Assembly (NCBI RefSeq): GCF_030341905.1
Contig: NZ_JATAAF010000002.1
Span: forward strand, 248,001 to 312,000
Reading direction: 5' to 3'
Length of the DNA: 64,000 nt
Origin: Porticoccus sp. W117
GTDB taxonomy: Bacteria; Pseudomonadota; Gammaproteobacteria; Pseudomonadales; Porticoccaceae
Shown here: in pieces, positions 1 through 9,895 of the stretch
How positions within the stretch are numbered: the first letter of the stretch is position 1
Layout of the letters: every line of letters starts with the position of its first letter
The notes under the pieces: model-generated
Databases searched by the model: none
Told to the model about the DNA's origin: nothing
The model's input: the letters and a program-made list of their open reading frames with translations, nothing else
Made by a program: the position numbers and the translations under genes

Positions 1-1
1 T

Positions 2-664
2 GGTGAAACCCTTTACTCCATCGCCTGGCGCTATGGGTTGGAGCACCGCAAACTGGCAGCAGCCAACGGTATTCGTGCACCCTATACCATCTTCCCTGGC
101 CAACGCTTGACTCTGGATACATCAAAGGCCAGTGCACCCAAGGTGGCGGCAGCGCCCGTCAAAACAGTGCCCAAGCCTGTATCTTCAGCATCTACCAGCA
201 AGCCTGTGCCGAAGCCAGTAGCAAAGCCTCAAGCTACTAAGCCGGCTGCCAACCCGCAACCCGCAACCCGAAAACCCGTAACGGCTACTGCAAAAAACTG
301 GCGCTGGCAGTGGCCGGTGAAGGGTAGGCTAGTGCGCTATTACGATGCCAATAAACGCTTCAAAGGCGTCTATCTGCACGCCAAACAAGGTACCGCGGTA
401 AGCGCCGCTGCCCCCGGCGAGGTTGTATATGCGGGCAATGGTCTGCCCACCTATGGCCCCTCCCTGATTATCAAACACAGCGACGCTTATCTGAGCTTTT
501 ACGCCCTTAACCGCAAACTGTTGGTCAAAGAAGGCGACAGGGTTACTGCGGGCCAGAAACTGGCAGAAGTGGGCGGTGATATCAGCAACCGCGACCGCAT
601 CTACTTTGAAATTCGCCGCAACGGCCAATCTACCGACCCTCTTCGATTGTTGCCCAAGCGCTGA
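2..664 (+). CDS. nlpD: NlpD-like murein hydrolase activator (5' end missing)
   Basis: The reading frame is open from base 2, so the gene begins before the window. The visible 220 residues start inside a LysM peptidoglycan-binding repeat (GETLYSIAWRYG...IFPGQRLTL), continue through a Pro/Lys/Ala-rich linker and end in an M23/LytM domain. The M23 fold is present but its active site is degraded: the metal-binding HxxxD position reads KGVYLHAKQG, and the later His is replaced in YALNRKLLV. Known NlpD proteins have the same loss and act as outer-membrane lipoproteins that activate the periplasmic amidase AmiC during cell separation. The next gene is rpoS, the usual neighbour of nlpD; in enterobacteria and Pseudomonas the main rpoS promoter lies inside nlpD, and that may hold here but cannot be located by eye. 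Confidence 0.9.
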   Translation, partial: GETLYSIAWRYGLEHRKLAAANGIRAPYTIFPGQRLTLDTSKASAPKVAAAPVKTVPKPVSSASTSKPVPKPVAKPQATKPAANPQPATRKPVTATAKNWRWQWPVKGRLVRYYDANKRFKGVYLHAKQGTAVSAAAPGEVVYAGNGLPTYGPSLIIKHSDAYLSFYALNRKLLVKEGDRVTAGQKLAEVGGDISNRDRIYFEIRRNGQSTDPLRLLPKR

Positions 665-713
665 ATGAGGTGTACCTTTGATGCCAACCCAATAAAAATT
701 ACGAGGGTTGTGC

Positions 714-1619
714 ATGGGGAAACGGAGCAACTCAGGTTCCGGGCAAGAGGCCACCGAGAATACCTCTGTCGAACATAACGAGCAGGTCATGGATGCCGCC
801 AGTCTCTATATGAAGGAGATTGGCTTTGTGCCGTTGTTGACTGCCGAAGAAGAAGTCTATTTTGCCCGCCAGTTCCGCGCTGGCGATGAAGCTGCTCGCA
901 AGCGCATGATTGAAAGTAATCTGCGCCTGGTGGTAAAAATCTCCCGTCGCTACGTTAACCGTGGCCTGGCACTGCTGGATTTGATCGAAGAGGGCAACCT
1001 GGGGCTGATGCGGGCGGTTGAAAAATTCGACCCGGAACTGGGCTACCGCTTTTCCACCTACGCCACCTGGTGGATACGCCAGACCATCGAGCGGGCGCTG
1101 ATGAACCAGACCCGTACCATTCGCCTGCCCATTCATGTGGTCAAGGAAATCAACGTCTACCTGCGTGCTGCTCGCCAGTTGGCGCAAAAACTCGATCACG
1201 ACCCCACCGCCGACGAAATCGCTGACTTGCTGGACAAGCCCATCGACGAGGTCTACCGAATGCTGGGCCTCAATGAGCGGGTGGGTTCAGTAGACATTAC
1301 CCTGGGCTACGACAACAGCCGTACCCTGGTGGATACCATCGTCGATGAACAGGGCGACGACCCGGAGCACCTGGTGGAAGACGACGACCTGGTGTCTGCA
1401 TTGGAACACTGGGTAGACGAATTGCCGGAAAAACAACGGGAAGTCATCGCCCGCCGTTTTGGTATTCAGGGCTACGAAGTGTCTACTTTGGAACAGGTTG
1501 GTCGTGAGGTAGGGTTGACTCGTGAGCGTGTCCGGCAGATTCAGATTGATGCGTTAAAACGATTGAAAGAGCTGTTGAAGCGGCAGGGGTTGGATAGCGA
1601 TACGGTGTTTGAGGAATGA
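714..1619 (+). CDS. rpoS: RNA polymerase sigma factor RpoS (sigma-38)
   Basis: This is a 301-residue sigma-70 family protein. It has region 1.2 ([16 protein letters not shown]), region 2 with the core-binding and -10-melting segment ([34 protein letters not shown]), region 3 and region 4.2 ([19 protein letters not shown]). The short N-terminus without a long region 1.1, and the position after nlpD, separate it from RpoD. It directs stationary-phase and general-stress transcription. I chose ATG 714 because an AGGG Shine-Dalgarno lies 8 bases upstream; an in-frame TTG at 708 is less likely. The stop codon overlaps the start of the next gene by 4 bases. Confidence 0.96.
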   Translation: MGKRSNSGSGQEATENTSVEHNEQVMDAASLYMKEIGFVPLLTAEEEVYFARQFRAGDEAARKRMIESNLRLVVKISRRYVNRGLALLDLIEEGNLGLMRAVEKFDPELGYRFSTYATWWIRQTIERALMNQTRTIRLPIHVVKEINVYLRAARQLAQKLDHDPTADEIADLLDKPIDEVYRMLGLNERVGSVDITLGYDNSRTLVDTIVDEQGDDPEHLVEDDDLVSALEHWVDELPEKQREVIARRFGIQGYEVSTLEQVGREVGLTRERVRQIQIDALKRLKELLKRQGLDSDTVFEE

Positions 1620-2101
1620 ATGCAATATCTTTGCTAGCAATTAGATTACTGGCAATCTATTTTTTCGGTATTGGAATAAAAGATGGTATTCCGGCTCTTT
1701 CAGCATTGCCGCACACTCTTCGTGTAGGGGGCGAATCTGTAGTTTTGCTGGTACTTTTTGTGGGGCTATCCTTCATTGTCTCGATATTGCTGTGGGTTTC
1801 TGCACCGAAAATATCTCGAAAGATCAGCCTGGGAATTGATGAGGATAGTGGTGAAAAACAGCTAACGGATTATGCTTTGGTTTCTGCCGCTATGTTCTGT
1901 TTGGGTGTGTATCTGCTAGTTTATAGCGGCTACTTTCTAATTAATGCAATGCAGGCTTACCTTGTTACTAATCAGTCGATTTATGACTTGTTGAGCATTG
2001 GAAGGGTCTTTTTATTCTTTGTAGGCATATTTTTAATACTGCGACCGCTGTCTTTGGTTAAGTTGTATCGCAAACTGAAATATTTTGATCAAAACACATA
2101 G
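1616..2101 (+). CDS. Four-helix membrane protein of unknown function, coupled to rpoS
   Basis: The 161-residue product has about four hydrophobic segments (near residues 3-22, 40-62, 88-110 and 128-147) and short basic loops. No family is recognised. The start codon overlaps the rpoS stop as ATGA, so translation is probably coupled and the gene probably shares the rpoS message. Its base composition looks more AT-rich than rpoS, with a poorer codon choice, which suggests a later arrival or low expression. A terminator hairpin follows 16 bases after the stop. Confidence 0.75.
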   Translation: MNAISLLAIRLLAIYFFGIGIKDGIPALSALPHTLRVGGESVVLLVLFVGLSFIVSILLWVSAPKISRKISLGIDEDSGEKQLTDYALVSAAMFCLGVYLLVYSGYFLINAMQAYLVTNQSIYDLLSIGRVFLFFVGIFLILRPLSLVKLYRKLKYFDQNT

Positions 2102-2116
2102 CCTTAAACCAAAAAT

Positions 2117-2140
2117 AGGAGCCGATGGCTCCTGTTTTCG
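2117..2140. terminator. Bidirectional terminator between the rpoS unit and fdxA
   Basis: A perfect 7-bp stem (AGGAGCC/GGCTCCT) with a GAT loop is followed by GTTTTCGATTTT on the plus strand and ATTTTTGG on the minus strand. It sits between convergent genes and fits both. Confidence 0.75.
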
Positions 2141-2180
2141 ATTTTAGCGTGCGACATGCGACGTCAGACGTGCGGCTGAG

Positions 2181-2504
2181 TCACCTCTCAAGCAACGCCA
2201 ATTTCCCCGGCTTACCATCCCACTCCGCGGAATCCGCCGGAGCCTCTTTCATCTCGGTAATATTGGGCCACACTTCTGACAGTTCGGCGTTCAATTCCAG
2301 AAACACTTCCTGGCCATCCGGGAGTTCGTCTTCGGAGAAGATGGCGTCAACCGGGCACTCCGGTTCACACAGGGCGCAGTCGATGCATTCATCCGGGTGA
2401 ATCACCAGGAAGTTGGGGCCTTCGTAAAAGCAGTCTACCGGGCACACTTCAACGCAGTCTGTGTGTTTGCACTTGATGCAGTTTTCACCCACCACAAAGG
2501 TCAT
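2181..2504 (-). CDS. fdxA: Seven-iron ferredoxin FdxA (3Fe-4S/4Fe-4S)
   Basis: The 107-residue protein carries the Azotobacter FdI-type cysteine pattern. Cys9, Cys17 and Cys50 suit the 3Fe-4S cluster, and Cys21, Cys40, Cys43 and Cys46 the 4Fe-4S cluster; Cys12 and Cys25 match the additional cysteines of that family. The C-terminal extension of about 50 residues is also typical. It is a soluble low-potential electron carrier. It lies between rpoS and mutS as in Pseudomonas. mutS is on the same strand upstream, but a 146-bp gap with a palindromic repeat separates them, so fdxA probably has its own promoter. Confidence 0.95.
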   Translation of the reverse strand: MTFVVGENCIKCKHTDCVEVCPVDCFYEGPNFLVIHPDECIDCALCEPECPVDAIFSEDELPDGQEVFLELNAELSEVWPNITEMKEAPADSAEWDGKPGKLALLER

Positions 2505-2530
2505 GGCTATGTCTCCTGATTACTATTGCT

Positions 2531-2629
2531 GTCATTGCGGGGAGCCCTTTTATATAAGGAAAGGCGACGCGGCAATCTTCTGATTTCGGAGTGCCTGTAT
2601 GGAGATCGCCGCGCTGCGCTCGCGATGAC
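2531..2629. repeat. Intergenic palindromic repeat, GTCATTGCG type, copy 1
   Basis: The element starts GTCATTGCGGGGAGCCC and ends CGCGATGAC, so the ends are near-perfect inverted repeats. It contains the internal GGCGACGCGGCAATCTTCTG segment also found in the copies at 39081 and 48020. It fills the gap between mutS and fdxA. Confidence 0.8.
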
Positions 2630-2650
2630 GGTGTTTTCAAATCGCGCGCA

Positions 2651-5248
2651 TTATACCTTTTTCAATAATTCTTGCAGCTGATACAGCTCATCCAGAGCCT
2701 GGCGCGGTGTCAGGTTGTTGGGGTCAATAGCGGCGATAGCCTGGCGCAGTTTTTTGCCGCTGTCGTCACTAAACAGCTCGGCCTGAGCAGGCTGCAGCGG
2801 TGCTTTGGCCGGAGCCTCTGGTGTGACAGCGGCTACCGCCTGGTGGCTGCCGGATTCCAGAATCGCCAGTTCCTTGCGGGCCAATGCCAATACACTGTTT
2901 GGCAACCCTGCCAGCTTGGCCACTTGAATACCGTAGCTCTGGCTGGCCGGGCCTTCCTGAATAGCGTGCAGGAACACAACGCTGTCGTTGTACTCGGTGG
3001 CGTCCAGATGCACGTTGGCCACGGTGGGCATTTTTTCGGGCAGCGCGGTGAGTTCAAAGTAATGGGTGGCGAACAGGGTAAAAGCGCGCACTTGTTCAGC
3101 CAAGTGCACGGCGCAGGCCCAGGCCAGTGACAGGCCATCGAAGGTACTGGTGCCGCGACCGATTTCGTCCATCAGTACCAATGAGCGATCCGTGGCGTTG
3201 TGGAGGATATTGGCGGTTTCGGTCATTTCCACCATAAAGGTGGAGCGGCCACCGGCCAGGTCATCGGAAGAACCGATACGGGTAAAGATGCGATCCACCA
3301 AGCCGATGGTGGCGCTTTCCGCGGGCACCGGCGAGCCGATATGGGCCAGCAGGGTAATCAGCGCTGCCTGACGCATATAGGTGGATTTACCGCCCATATT
3401 GGGGCCGGTGATAATCAGCATACGGCGGTCATCGTGAAAGCTGAGATCGTTGGCCACAAAGGGCGTGTCCAGCACTTGCTCCACCACCGGGTGACGGCCT
3501 GCCTGAATGGCCAGCCCCGGTTCCTCAGTGAGCTGCGGCTGCATCAGATTCAAGCTGTCGCCGCGCTCTGCCAGGTTGGCCAGCACGTCCAGTTCCGATA
3601 CCGCAGCAGCACAGATTTGCAGCGGCCCTAACTGTTCATTAAGCGTTTCCACCAGCGCTTCGTACAGGGCTTTTTCCCGCGCCAGGGCACGGCTTTTGGC
3701 AGACAGGGCTTTGTCTTCAAACTCTTTCAGTTCCGGGGTGATAAAGCGCTCGGCGTTTTTCAGGGTCTGGCGGCGGATGTACTCCGCCGGGGCCTGCTCG
3801 GAATTGGCCTTGGTGATTTCGATGTAGTAGCCGTGTACCCGGTTGTAGCCCACTTTTAAGGTACTGATACCAGTGCGTTCGCGCTCGCGTGTTTCCAGTT
3901 GCACCAGATAGTCGCCGGCATTGGCGCTGATGCCGCGCAGCTCGTCCAGCTCACTGTCGTAGCCCTCGGCAATCACACCACCGTCGCGAATCACCACCGG
4001 CGGGTTGTCGATCACCGCTTTTTGCAGCAGGTCGACCAGTTCAGGGAATTCGCCGGCTTCTTGCGCCAGTTGCTTCAGTTGAGGGGCTTCTGTGGATTTC
4101 AGTTCGTTTTGCAGTTGCGGCAGTACCGCCAGGGAATCCCGCAGGCGGGTAAGGTCGCGGGGGCGGGCAGAGCGCAGCGCTACCCGGCCGAGAATACGCT
4201 CCATATCCCCCACCTGACGCAGCTGCTCCGCCAGCAATTCGTAGCGGTAGTTGCTGCGCAGCTCGGCGATGGCCTGCTGGCGGCCCACCAGGGTTTGCAG
4301 ATTGCGCAGGGGGCGGTTGAGCCAGCGTTGCAACAGGCGGCCGCCCATGGCGGTATTGGTGTTGTCCATCACCGCCAATAGTGTGTTGTCGATGCCACCG
4401 CTGAGATTGCAGTCAATTTCCAGATTGCGGCGGGTAGCGGCGTCGAGAATCACGGCGTCGTCGCGGTTCTCCACGGAGATGCCGCGAATATGGGGGAGCT
4501 CAGTGCGCTGAGTGTCTTTGGCGTACTGCAATAAACAGCCCGCGGCGCACACCGCCAGTTGCAATTCCTCGCAGCCAAAACCGCTCAAGTCATGGGTGCC
4601 AAACTGGCTGCACAGCAGGCGTCGGGCGCTGTCGCTGTCGAACTCCCAGGGTGGGCGACGGCGGGTGCCTGAGCGTTGTTCGATAGCATCAATGGCAGGG
4701 AATTCCTCACTGAGCAGCAGCTCTGCCGGGCTCAGCCGTTGCAGTTCACCCAGCAGGCCTTCACTGCCGATCACTTCTTGCACCTGCAGGCGGCCGCTGC
4801 CGATATCCAAAGTGGCAATGCCAAAGAATTCCCCCTGGCAGGCCACTGCGGCTAACAGGTTGTCGCGGCGTTCTTCCAGCAGGGCCTCGTCGGAGATGGT
4901 GCCGGGAGTAACGATGCGTACCACTTTGCGTTCCACCGGCCCCTTGCTGGTGGCCGGGTCGCCGATCTGCTCGCAAATAGCGACTGATACGCCCTGTTTC
5001 ACCAGGCGCGCCAGATAGCCTTCCACCGCGTGGTAGGGCACTCCCGCCATGGGAATGGGGTTGCCGCCGGATTTGCCCCGAGCGGTGAGGGTCACATCCA
5101 GCAGTTGCGCGGCTCTTTTGGCGTCGTCAAAAAATACCTCGTAGAAATCCCCCATACGGTAAAACACCAGCTCGTTAGGGTGTTCGGCTTTGATGCGCAG
5201 GTATTGCTGCATCATGGGGGTGTGTTGTTCCAGGGTTTTGACGGTCAT
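2651..5248 (-). CDS. mutS: DNA mismatch repair protein MutS
   Basis: The 865-residue protein has the full MutS architecture: mismatch-recognition domain with the F-x-E motif (Phe35-Tyr36-Glu37 in GDFYE), connector, lever and clamp domains, and the ABC-type ATPase with Walker [10 protein letters not shown] at about residue 612. Signature and Walker B segments ([25 protein letters not shown]) follow, then the helix-turn-helix dimer contact and the C-terminal tail. It binds base mismatches and starts methyl-directed repair together with MutL. The length matches the family. Its position between fdxA and an efflux pump keeps the rpoS-mutS linkage seen in many gammaproteobacteria. Confidence 0.98.
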   Translation of the reverse strand: MTVKTLEQHTPMMQQYLRIKAEHPNELVFYRMGDFYEVFFDDAKRAAQLLDVTLTARGKSGGNPIPMAGVPYHAVEGYLARLVKQGVSVAICEQIGDPATSKGPVERKVVRIVTPGTISDEALLEERRDNLLAAVACQGEFFGIATLDIGSGRLQVQEVIGSEGLLGELQRLSPAELLLSEEFPAIDAIEQRSGTRRRPPWEFDSDSARRLLCSQFGTHDLSGFGCEELQLAVCAAGCLLQYAKDTQRTELPHIRGISVENRDDAVILDAATRRNLEIDCNLSGGIDNTLLAVMDNTNTAMGGRLLQRWLNRPLRNLQTLVGRQQAIAELRSNYRYELLAEQLRQVGDMERILGRVALRSARPRDLTRLRDSLAVLPQLQNELKSTEAPQLKQLAQEAGEFPELVDLLQKAVIDNPPVVIRDGGVIAEGYDSELDELRGISANAGDYLVQLETRERERTGISTLKVGYNRVHGYYIEITKANSEQAPAEYIRRQTLKNAERFITPELKEFEDKALSAKSRALAREKALYEALVETLNEQLGPLQICAAAVSELDVLANLAERGDSLNLMQPQLTEEPGLAIQAGRHPVVEQVLDTPFVANDLSFHDDRRMLIITGPNMGGKSTYMRQAALITLLAHIGSPVPAESATIGLVDRIFTRIGSSDDLAGGRSTFMVEMTETANILHNATDRSLVLMDEIGRGTSTFDGLSLAWACAVHLAEQVRAFTLFATHYFELTALPEKMPTVANVHLDATEYNDSVVFLHAIQEGPASQSYGIQVAKLAGLPNSVLALARKELAILESGSHQAVAAVTPEAPAKAPLQPAQAELFSDDSGKKLRQAIAAIDPNNLTPRQALDELYQLQELLKKV

Positions 5249-5307
5249 GGAATGTCTAACAGAGTGGTTACGGCAAAGAGGAAATTCTACGGGATAGGGG
5301 CGCGGGA

Positions 5308-5329
5308 AAAAACCGCAAATGCGGTTTTT
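5308..5329 (-). terminator. Rho-independent terminator downstream of the RND pump
   Basis: AAAAACCGCA and TGCGGTTTTT form a 10-bp stem with a run of T on either strand. It lies 57 bases after the RND gene stop in the transcription direction and upstream of mutS, so it should end the pump transcript. Confidence 0.7.
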
Positions 5330-5343
5330 GGGGAAAGAGTGAT

Positions 5344-5381
5344 TTCTGAGTCACCTTTCAGTGATGGAGGGTGACTCAGAA
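5344..5381. repeat. 12-bp inverted repeat beside the RND stop codon
   Basis: TTCTGAGTCACC and GGTGACTCAGAA are perfectly complementary and separated by 14 bases. There is no T-run directly after it, so it may act as an mRNA 3' stabiliser in front of the terminator at 5308-5329 rather than as a terminator. Confidence 0.6.
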
Positions 5382-5385
5382 TCAA

Positions 5386-8300
5386 TCACACGGAGCTACT
5401 GGGTTCCTGAACGGCAGTTTTGGGACGCAACCGGCGCAGGCGTTGTAGCCAGTCGTCGCTGATGGCGTACAAGGCCGGTACCAGCAGCAGGGTGACAAAG
5501 GTGGCAAAGGCGACGCCGAAAGCCAGGGATATCACCGTGGGCAACAGGAACTGCGCCTGGATCGAGCGCTCTGCCATCATTGGCATCAGGCCGATAAAGG
5601 TGGTCAGCGAGGTGAGCAAAATCGGGCGGAAGCGTTTTACCGCGGCTTGAGTAACTGCTTCGATGGCGTTTTTGCCTTCCGCTCGCAGTCTGAGCACATA
5701 GTCCACCAGCACCAGGTTGTCGTTCACCACCACGCCCACGGCGGCGCCGATGCCAAAGTAGGAAAACAGCGCCATGGATTGCCCCATAATCAGGTGGCCA
5801 AATACCGCCCCCATAAAGCCAAAGGGGATGGCGGTCATAATCAGCAAGGGCAGCCAATAGGACCGGAACGCCACGGCAATCAGGGCGTACATCAGGAACA
5901 GCGCCACCAGGTAGAGGCTGGTGACTTCCTGAATAAATTCCTGCTCACCTTCCGCCTCGCCCACCGCACCGAGAATGATACCGGGGTGACGCTGTTTCCA
6001 TTCCGGGAAAAAGTTGTCGTCCAGGTCTGTCTGAATCTGGTGGCGAATGTCGCCTTTCAGGCGGGCGCTGATAACGGCGGAGCGGCGACGTTCGCGGCGG
6101 TTGATGCGCTTGGAACCCTGCTCGTATTCCACTTCCGCTACCGCCAGCAGTGGCACTTGACGGCCGTCTGCGGTGCGCACCCGAAAGTCCTGCAGGCTTT
6201 GCAGACTGGTGCGGCTTTCTTTGGGGTAGCGCACCATCACTTTGACGTCGTTGCCATTGCGGGGCAGGCGCTGCACTTCCTCGCCGTAGTAGGCCTGGCG
6301 TACCTGGCGGGAGATATCTGCCAGGGTCAGCCCCAACTTGCTGGCACCGGGCAACAGGGTAAAGCGCAGTTCACGGGCGTTGCTTTGCAGGTCGTGGTGC
6401 ACATCGTAGGCGCTTTCGTAACTGCGCAGGTGTTGTTGCAGGTCCAGTACGGCATTGCGCAGGGCATCCAGATCCGGATGGCTGACGGAGTACTGCAGAT
6501 CCGGATCCTGATTGTTGGTGGTGTACTGCACGGTAATGTCGTCGGCGTCGGGAATTTCGCCAATCAGTTCCCGCAGGCGTTCGGCGGCTTGTTTGGCACT
6601 GAGGTCGCGCACATCCGGTGGTGCCAATTTAACGATGGCGATCACGCTGTCCCGGCGAGAGCGGGTGTACCAGTTTTCCACCAGTTCGCCCTGATTATCT
6701 TCGGCCATGTCGTTAACTTCCTGCTCCAGCGCCTTTTCTGCATTTTGCAGCTGGGCCAGTATTTCCAGCGCACGGGAGTAGGGGGTGCCGTCCGGCAGGT
6801 CCACATTGATGATGATCTGTTCGCTCTCGATCTCCGGCATAAACGAGAATTTCACCCAACCGGTATTGAACAGGCCAACACTGACAACAAAAAAGCCAAA
6901 AAATACGCTGGCAGTCAGGTAGCGGTGTTTCACTGCGCTGTTGACCCAACGCTGGTAGCGGGCGGTGGCCAGTTTGGTAATGCTGTGCTCCACTTTGTAT
7001 TGCAAACGGGTAAAGCGATTGCGCTGTTGCTGTTCGTGACTGCGGGGTTGCAGCTTGCGCAAGTGAGCCGGGAGAATAAAAAACGCTTCAATCAGCGAGA
7101 ACGACAGTGCCGCCACGATAATGATGGATATCTGGCGGGTAATCTGTGCTTCCACCCCGGAGATAAAGAACCAGGGCATAAAGGCAATCATGGTGGTGAG
7201 TACCGCGTACAGAATCGGCTTTGCCACCAGCTGTGTGCCGAGAATTGCCGCTTTGCTGGAATCGGGTTCGGTTTTGCCCGCCTGGTGAATGCTTTCGCCC
7301 ACCACAATGGCGTCGTCCACCACAATCCCCAGTACTAGCAAAAAGGCAAAAGTGGAGAGGATGTTGAGGGAAACATCGTTGGCGGGTAGCAGGGCAAAGG
7401 CACCGGCATAGGCGGTGGCAATGCCCACGGTTACCCACAGGGCCACTTTCGGGCGCAGGGTTAACAGCAATACCAGGAACACCAATATCAGGCCATAGCC
7501 TGCGGAGCCGATAATGGTGTTCATGCGGTCTTCATAGAGAGTGGCTGCGTCCCACCACAGGGTTAGGCCAACCCCTTGCGGCATTCTCTTTTTGGCGCCG
7601 TCCAGCCATTCGTTAACCGATTCGCTGGTTTTGACCACGTCCATGTTTTCCGTGGTCATTACCTGAACCAGTATGGCCGGTTCGCCGTTGAGGGTAGCGA
7701 GAATTTCGTTGTCTTCAAAACCATCGATAACTCGCGCCACGTCTTTCAGGTAGACGGTGCCGCCGCTGGCGCCCTGGCGTACCACAATGGCTTCAAAATC
7801 CATCTGATTATTGGCCAGATTGCGGGCGCGCAGCTGCAAGTCACCGGTGGCGGTGCGCACCTGGCCGGAGGATAGATTGATGGAGTGGCTGCGAATGGCG
7901 TTGGCCACGTCGTCAAAGGTAAGCCCGTAGCGGCTCATGGCCTGCTCAGACAGTTCGATGGACACTTCTTCCAGACGGGTGCCAAATAAATCGACAATGG
8001 CCACGCCGGGCAAAACCGTCATTTCCTGACGAATTTGCTCCGCCAGGCGCTTTAGCTGCCGCTCGCCTACCTGGCCGTGTACGGCAATGCGGATCATCTC
8101 TTCCCGGGTGACAAATTCCCGCACCACCGGGCGTTCGATATTGCGCGGAAACGAACTGATAGAATCCACTCGCAGTTTGATGTCGTTGACAAACTGGGCC
8201 ATATCCACATCGTTCTTGGCAATCACGGATATCTGGCCAATGCCTTCGCTGGCGGTGGAGCGCAGGCGGTCGATGTTGTCCATGTCTGACAGCGCCTCTT

Positions 8301-8505
8301 CCACGCGGATAACAATTTGCTCTTCCACGTCCTGAGTGCCAGCACCGGGCCAGGGCACGGTTACCTGCACCAGCGGTACCCGCAAGGTAGGGAAGATTTC
8401 CCGCTCCATGCCCAGGTAGCCGAGTATTCCGGAGAGCACGATGCCTACCATCATCAGGTTGGCGGCCACCGGGTTTTTCGCCCACCAGGCGATTGCACTG
8501 TTCAT
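5386..8505 (-). CDS. RND efflux transporter permease (AcrB/HAE superfamily)
   Basis: This 1039-residue inner-membrane protein has the internal two-fold repeat of RND pumps: a first membrane helix near residues 14-32, a large periplasmic loop, helices 2-6, a second periplasmic loop and helices 8-12. The proton-relay aspartates of helix 4 are present (GIVVDDAIVVGES). RND pumps export drugs, detergents or metabolites by proton antiport through a trimer joined to a fusion protein and an outer-membrane channel. The gene overlaps its fusion-protein partner by 4 bases (ATGA). No outer-membrane factor is encoded nearby, so a TolC homologue elsewhere must serve. The substrate cannot be told from sequence. 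Confidence 0.93.
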   Translation of the reverse strand: MNSAIAWWAKNPVAANLMMVGIVLSGILGYLGMEREIFPTLRVPLVQVTVPWPGAGTQDVEEQIVIRVEEALSDMDNIDRLRSTASEGIGQISVIAKNDVDMAQFVNDIKLRVDSISSFPRNIERPVVREFVTREEMIRIAVHGQVGERQLKRLAEQIRQEMTVLPGVAIVDLFGTRLEEVSIELSEQAMSRYGLTFDDVANAIRSHSINLSSGQVRTATGDLQLRARNLANNQMDFEAIVVRQGASGGTVYLKDVARVIDGFEDNEILATLNGEPAILVQVMTTENMDVVKTSESVNEWLDGAKKRMPQGVGLTLWWDAATLYEDRMNTIIGSAGYGLILVFLVLLLTLRPKVALWVTVGIATAYAGAFALLPANDVSLNILSTFAFLLVLGIVVDDAIVVGESIHQAGKTEPDSSKAAILGTQLVAKPILYAVLTTMIAFMPWFFISGVEAQITRQISIIIVAALSFSLIEAFFILPAHLRKLQPRSHEQQQRNRFTRLQYKVEHSITKLATARYQRWVNSAVKHRYLTASVFFGFFVVSVGLFNTGWVKFSFMPEIESEQIIINVDLPDGTPYSRALEILAQLQNAEKALEQEVNDMAEDNQGELVENWYTRSRRDSVIAIVKLAPPDVRDLSAKQAAERLRELIGEIPDADDITVQYTTNNQDPDLQYSVSHPDLDALRNAVLDLQQHLRSYESAYDVHHDLQSNARELRFTLLPGASKLGLTLADISRQVRQAYYGEEVQRLPRNGNDVKVMVRYPKESRTSLQSLQDFRVRTADGRQVPLLAVAEVEYEQGSKRINRRERRRSAVISARLKGDIRHQIQTDLDDNFFPEWKQRHPGIILGAVGEAEGEQEFIQEVTSLYLVALFLMYALIAVAFRSYWLPLLIMTAIPFGFMGAVFGHLIMGQSMALFSYFGIGAAVGVVVNDNLVLVDYVLRLRAEGKNAIEAVTQAAVKRFRPILLTSLTTFIGLMPMMAERSIQAQFLLPTVISLAFGVAFATFVTLLLVPALYAISDDWLQRLRRLRPKTAVQEPSSSV

Positions 8506-9710
8506 CGTGCACTGACTCCGTTGCCGCCTGCGGCGCTGTTATCCGGAGAGCTTGATGCCGGCTGCAGGTTATCCACCGGGTTGATCAACATGCCGTTGAT
8601 AGGGTCCTTGATGGGGGATATCACCACTCGCTCGCCAGTTTCCAGGCCGTCACTGACAATCACTTGGTTGTTGAGGTGGCTGAGCACATCGATTTCCCGT
8701 ATCTGCAGGCGGTCATTCTCAATCACGTAGATAGTGTTGCCGGAATGCAGGGCGGCGCTGGGGATCACGTGGGCTTCAATGGTTTTGCTGTCGATGGTGG
8801 CGGAAACGAACAGTCCTACAGCAAACGGTTGCCCGGACTGGCTGGCTGAGGCCGGGCTGTAGGGCGCTTTGACTTCGGCTACCCCGTGGATCAGCCGGGT
8901 TTGCGGGTCAATAGTGGCTTCGATACGTACCAGGCGGCCGTACCATTGGTGGTTTTGCCCAGCCAGCTCTGCCTCAAAGCGCACTTCCGGACCATTGTTG
9001 TCGTTGGCTTGGTAGCCAATGGGCAGGTTCAGCAAGGCCAGCTGTTCGTCGGTCAGGGGCAAGCGAACTTCCGCCACATCGGTGGCAAACACTTTGCCGA
9101 GGCGGGTTCCGGCGCTGACAAATTCTCCAATGCCTGCTTGCTTCTCCAGTACTCGCCCGTTGAAGGGCAGGCGGATACGGGTACGAGCCAGGTTTTCCTG
9201 GGCCTGACGCAAATCGGCCTGAGCTGCCAACAATTCTGCCTGGGCATTTTTCAATTGTGGGATTTTCAAGCCCAGTGGGGTGTGAGGTTTCCCCTCCAGC
9301 TCAGTTTTGGCCACTTGGGCTTCGGCTTCCCGCTGCAGAATCTGTACCTCAGCCGCGGTAACTCTGGCTTGAGCGCGGGTCACCGCGTGTCGGTAGTCAG
9401 CATCGTCGATTCGTATCAGTACCGTATCCGGTGTGATTGCGCCGCCCCGCACGAATTGACTGGATACTTCCTGAATACGGCCGCTGACCTCACTGATCAG
9501 GTCAATTTCTGTACGTGGCTGCACCTCGCCACGGGTTTGTACCTGCAGTACTGTAGGCTGGAATTTGACGGTTTCCACAAAGGCGCTCAAAGGCCGATCT
9601 GAGTCGTCTTTTTTCTCCGGCTCTGGTTTAAACGCGTTAAGTCCGCCGACAACAATGGCGCTCACAGCCAATACAGCGATTGGCAGGATGATTTTGTGTG
9701 CTCGTTTCAC
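8502..9710 (-). CDS. RND efflux periplasmic adaptor (membrane fusion protein)
   Basis: The product has an N-terminal membrane anchor (KIILPIAVLAVSAIVVGG), a lipoyl/barrel-sandwich half-motif (RGEVQPRTEIDLISEVSGR), a coiled-coil hairpin rich in Ala, Gln and Glu at about residues 100-170 and a beta-barrel with membrane-proximal domain. I chose GTG 9710, which has an AGGGA upstream and begins directly before the anchor; the longer frame from ATG 9776 would add 22 residues with no adaptor-like features. It bridges the pump encoded next (4-bp overlap) to an outer-membrane channel. It is transcribed away from pncC, with a shared divergent promoter region of about 185 bp. Confidence 0.9.
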   Translation of the reverse strand: MKRAHKIILPIAVLAVSAIVVGGLNAFKPEPEKKDDSDRPLSAFVETVKFQPTVLQVQTRGEVQPRTEIDLISEVSGRIQEVSSQFVRGGAITPDTVLIRIDDADYRHAVTRAQARVTAAEVQILQREAEAQVAKTELEGKPHTPLGLKIPQLKNAQAELLAAQADLRQAQENLARTRIRLPFNGRVLEKQAGIGEFVSAGTRLGKVFATDVAEVRLPLTDEQLALLNLPIGYQANDNNGPEVRFEAELAGQNHQWYGRLVRIEATIDPQTRLIHGVAEVKAPYSPASASQSGQPFAVGLFVSATIDSKTIEAHVIPSAALHSGNTIYVIENDRLQIREIDVLSHLNNQVIVSDGLETGERVVISPIKDPINGMLINPVDNLQPASSSPDNSAAGGNGVSAR

Positions 9711-9895
9711 GATGATATCCCTGGCTTCCCGGCAATTCCGTCGTTCTATAGACGATTGGCAAACGGTTTGTCTCAACTTTTATAGACGCAACCAACAGGT
9801 TTTTTGGATGCAGTCAGACCAAAAAAATTACTTGCCGAGTCCATCAGGGAAAATATGTCATTGGCGGCTTTGGGCAAAATACCGATAATGGCCCC

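Noticed and set aside
2102-2180. Possible rsmZ-like small RNA between the rpoS unit and fdxA
   Set aside because: Pseudomonas carries rsmZ near fdxA, but this 79-base gap holds only one terminator hairpin and no series of GGA-bearing loops.
5647-7338. 563-codon open frame on the plus strand, antisense to the RND pump
   Set aside because: It lies wholly inside the RND gene, is very His/Gln-rich as antisense frames of such genes are, and has no family motif.
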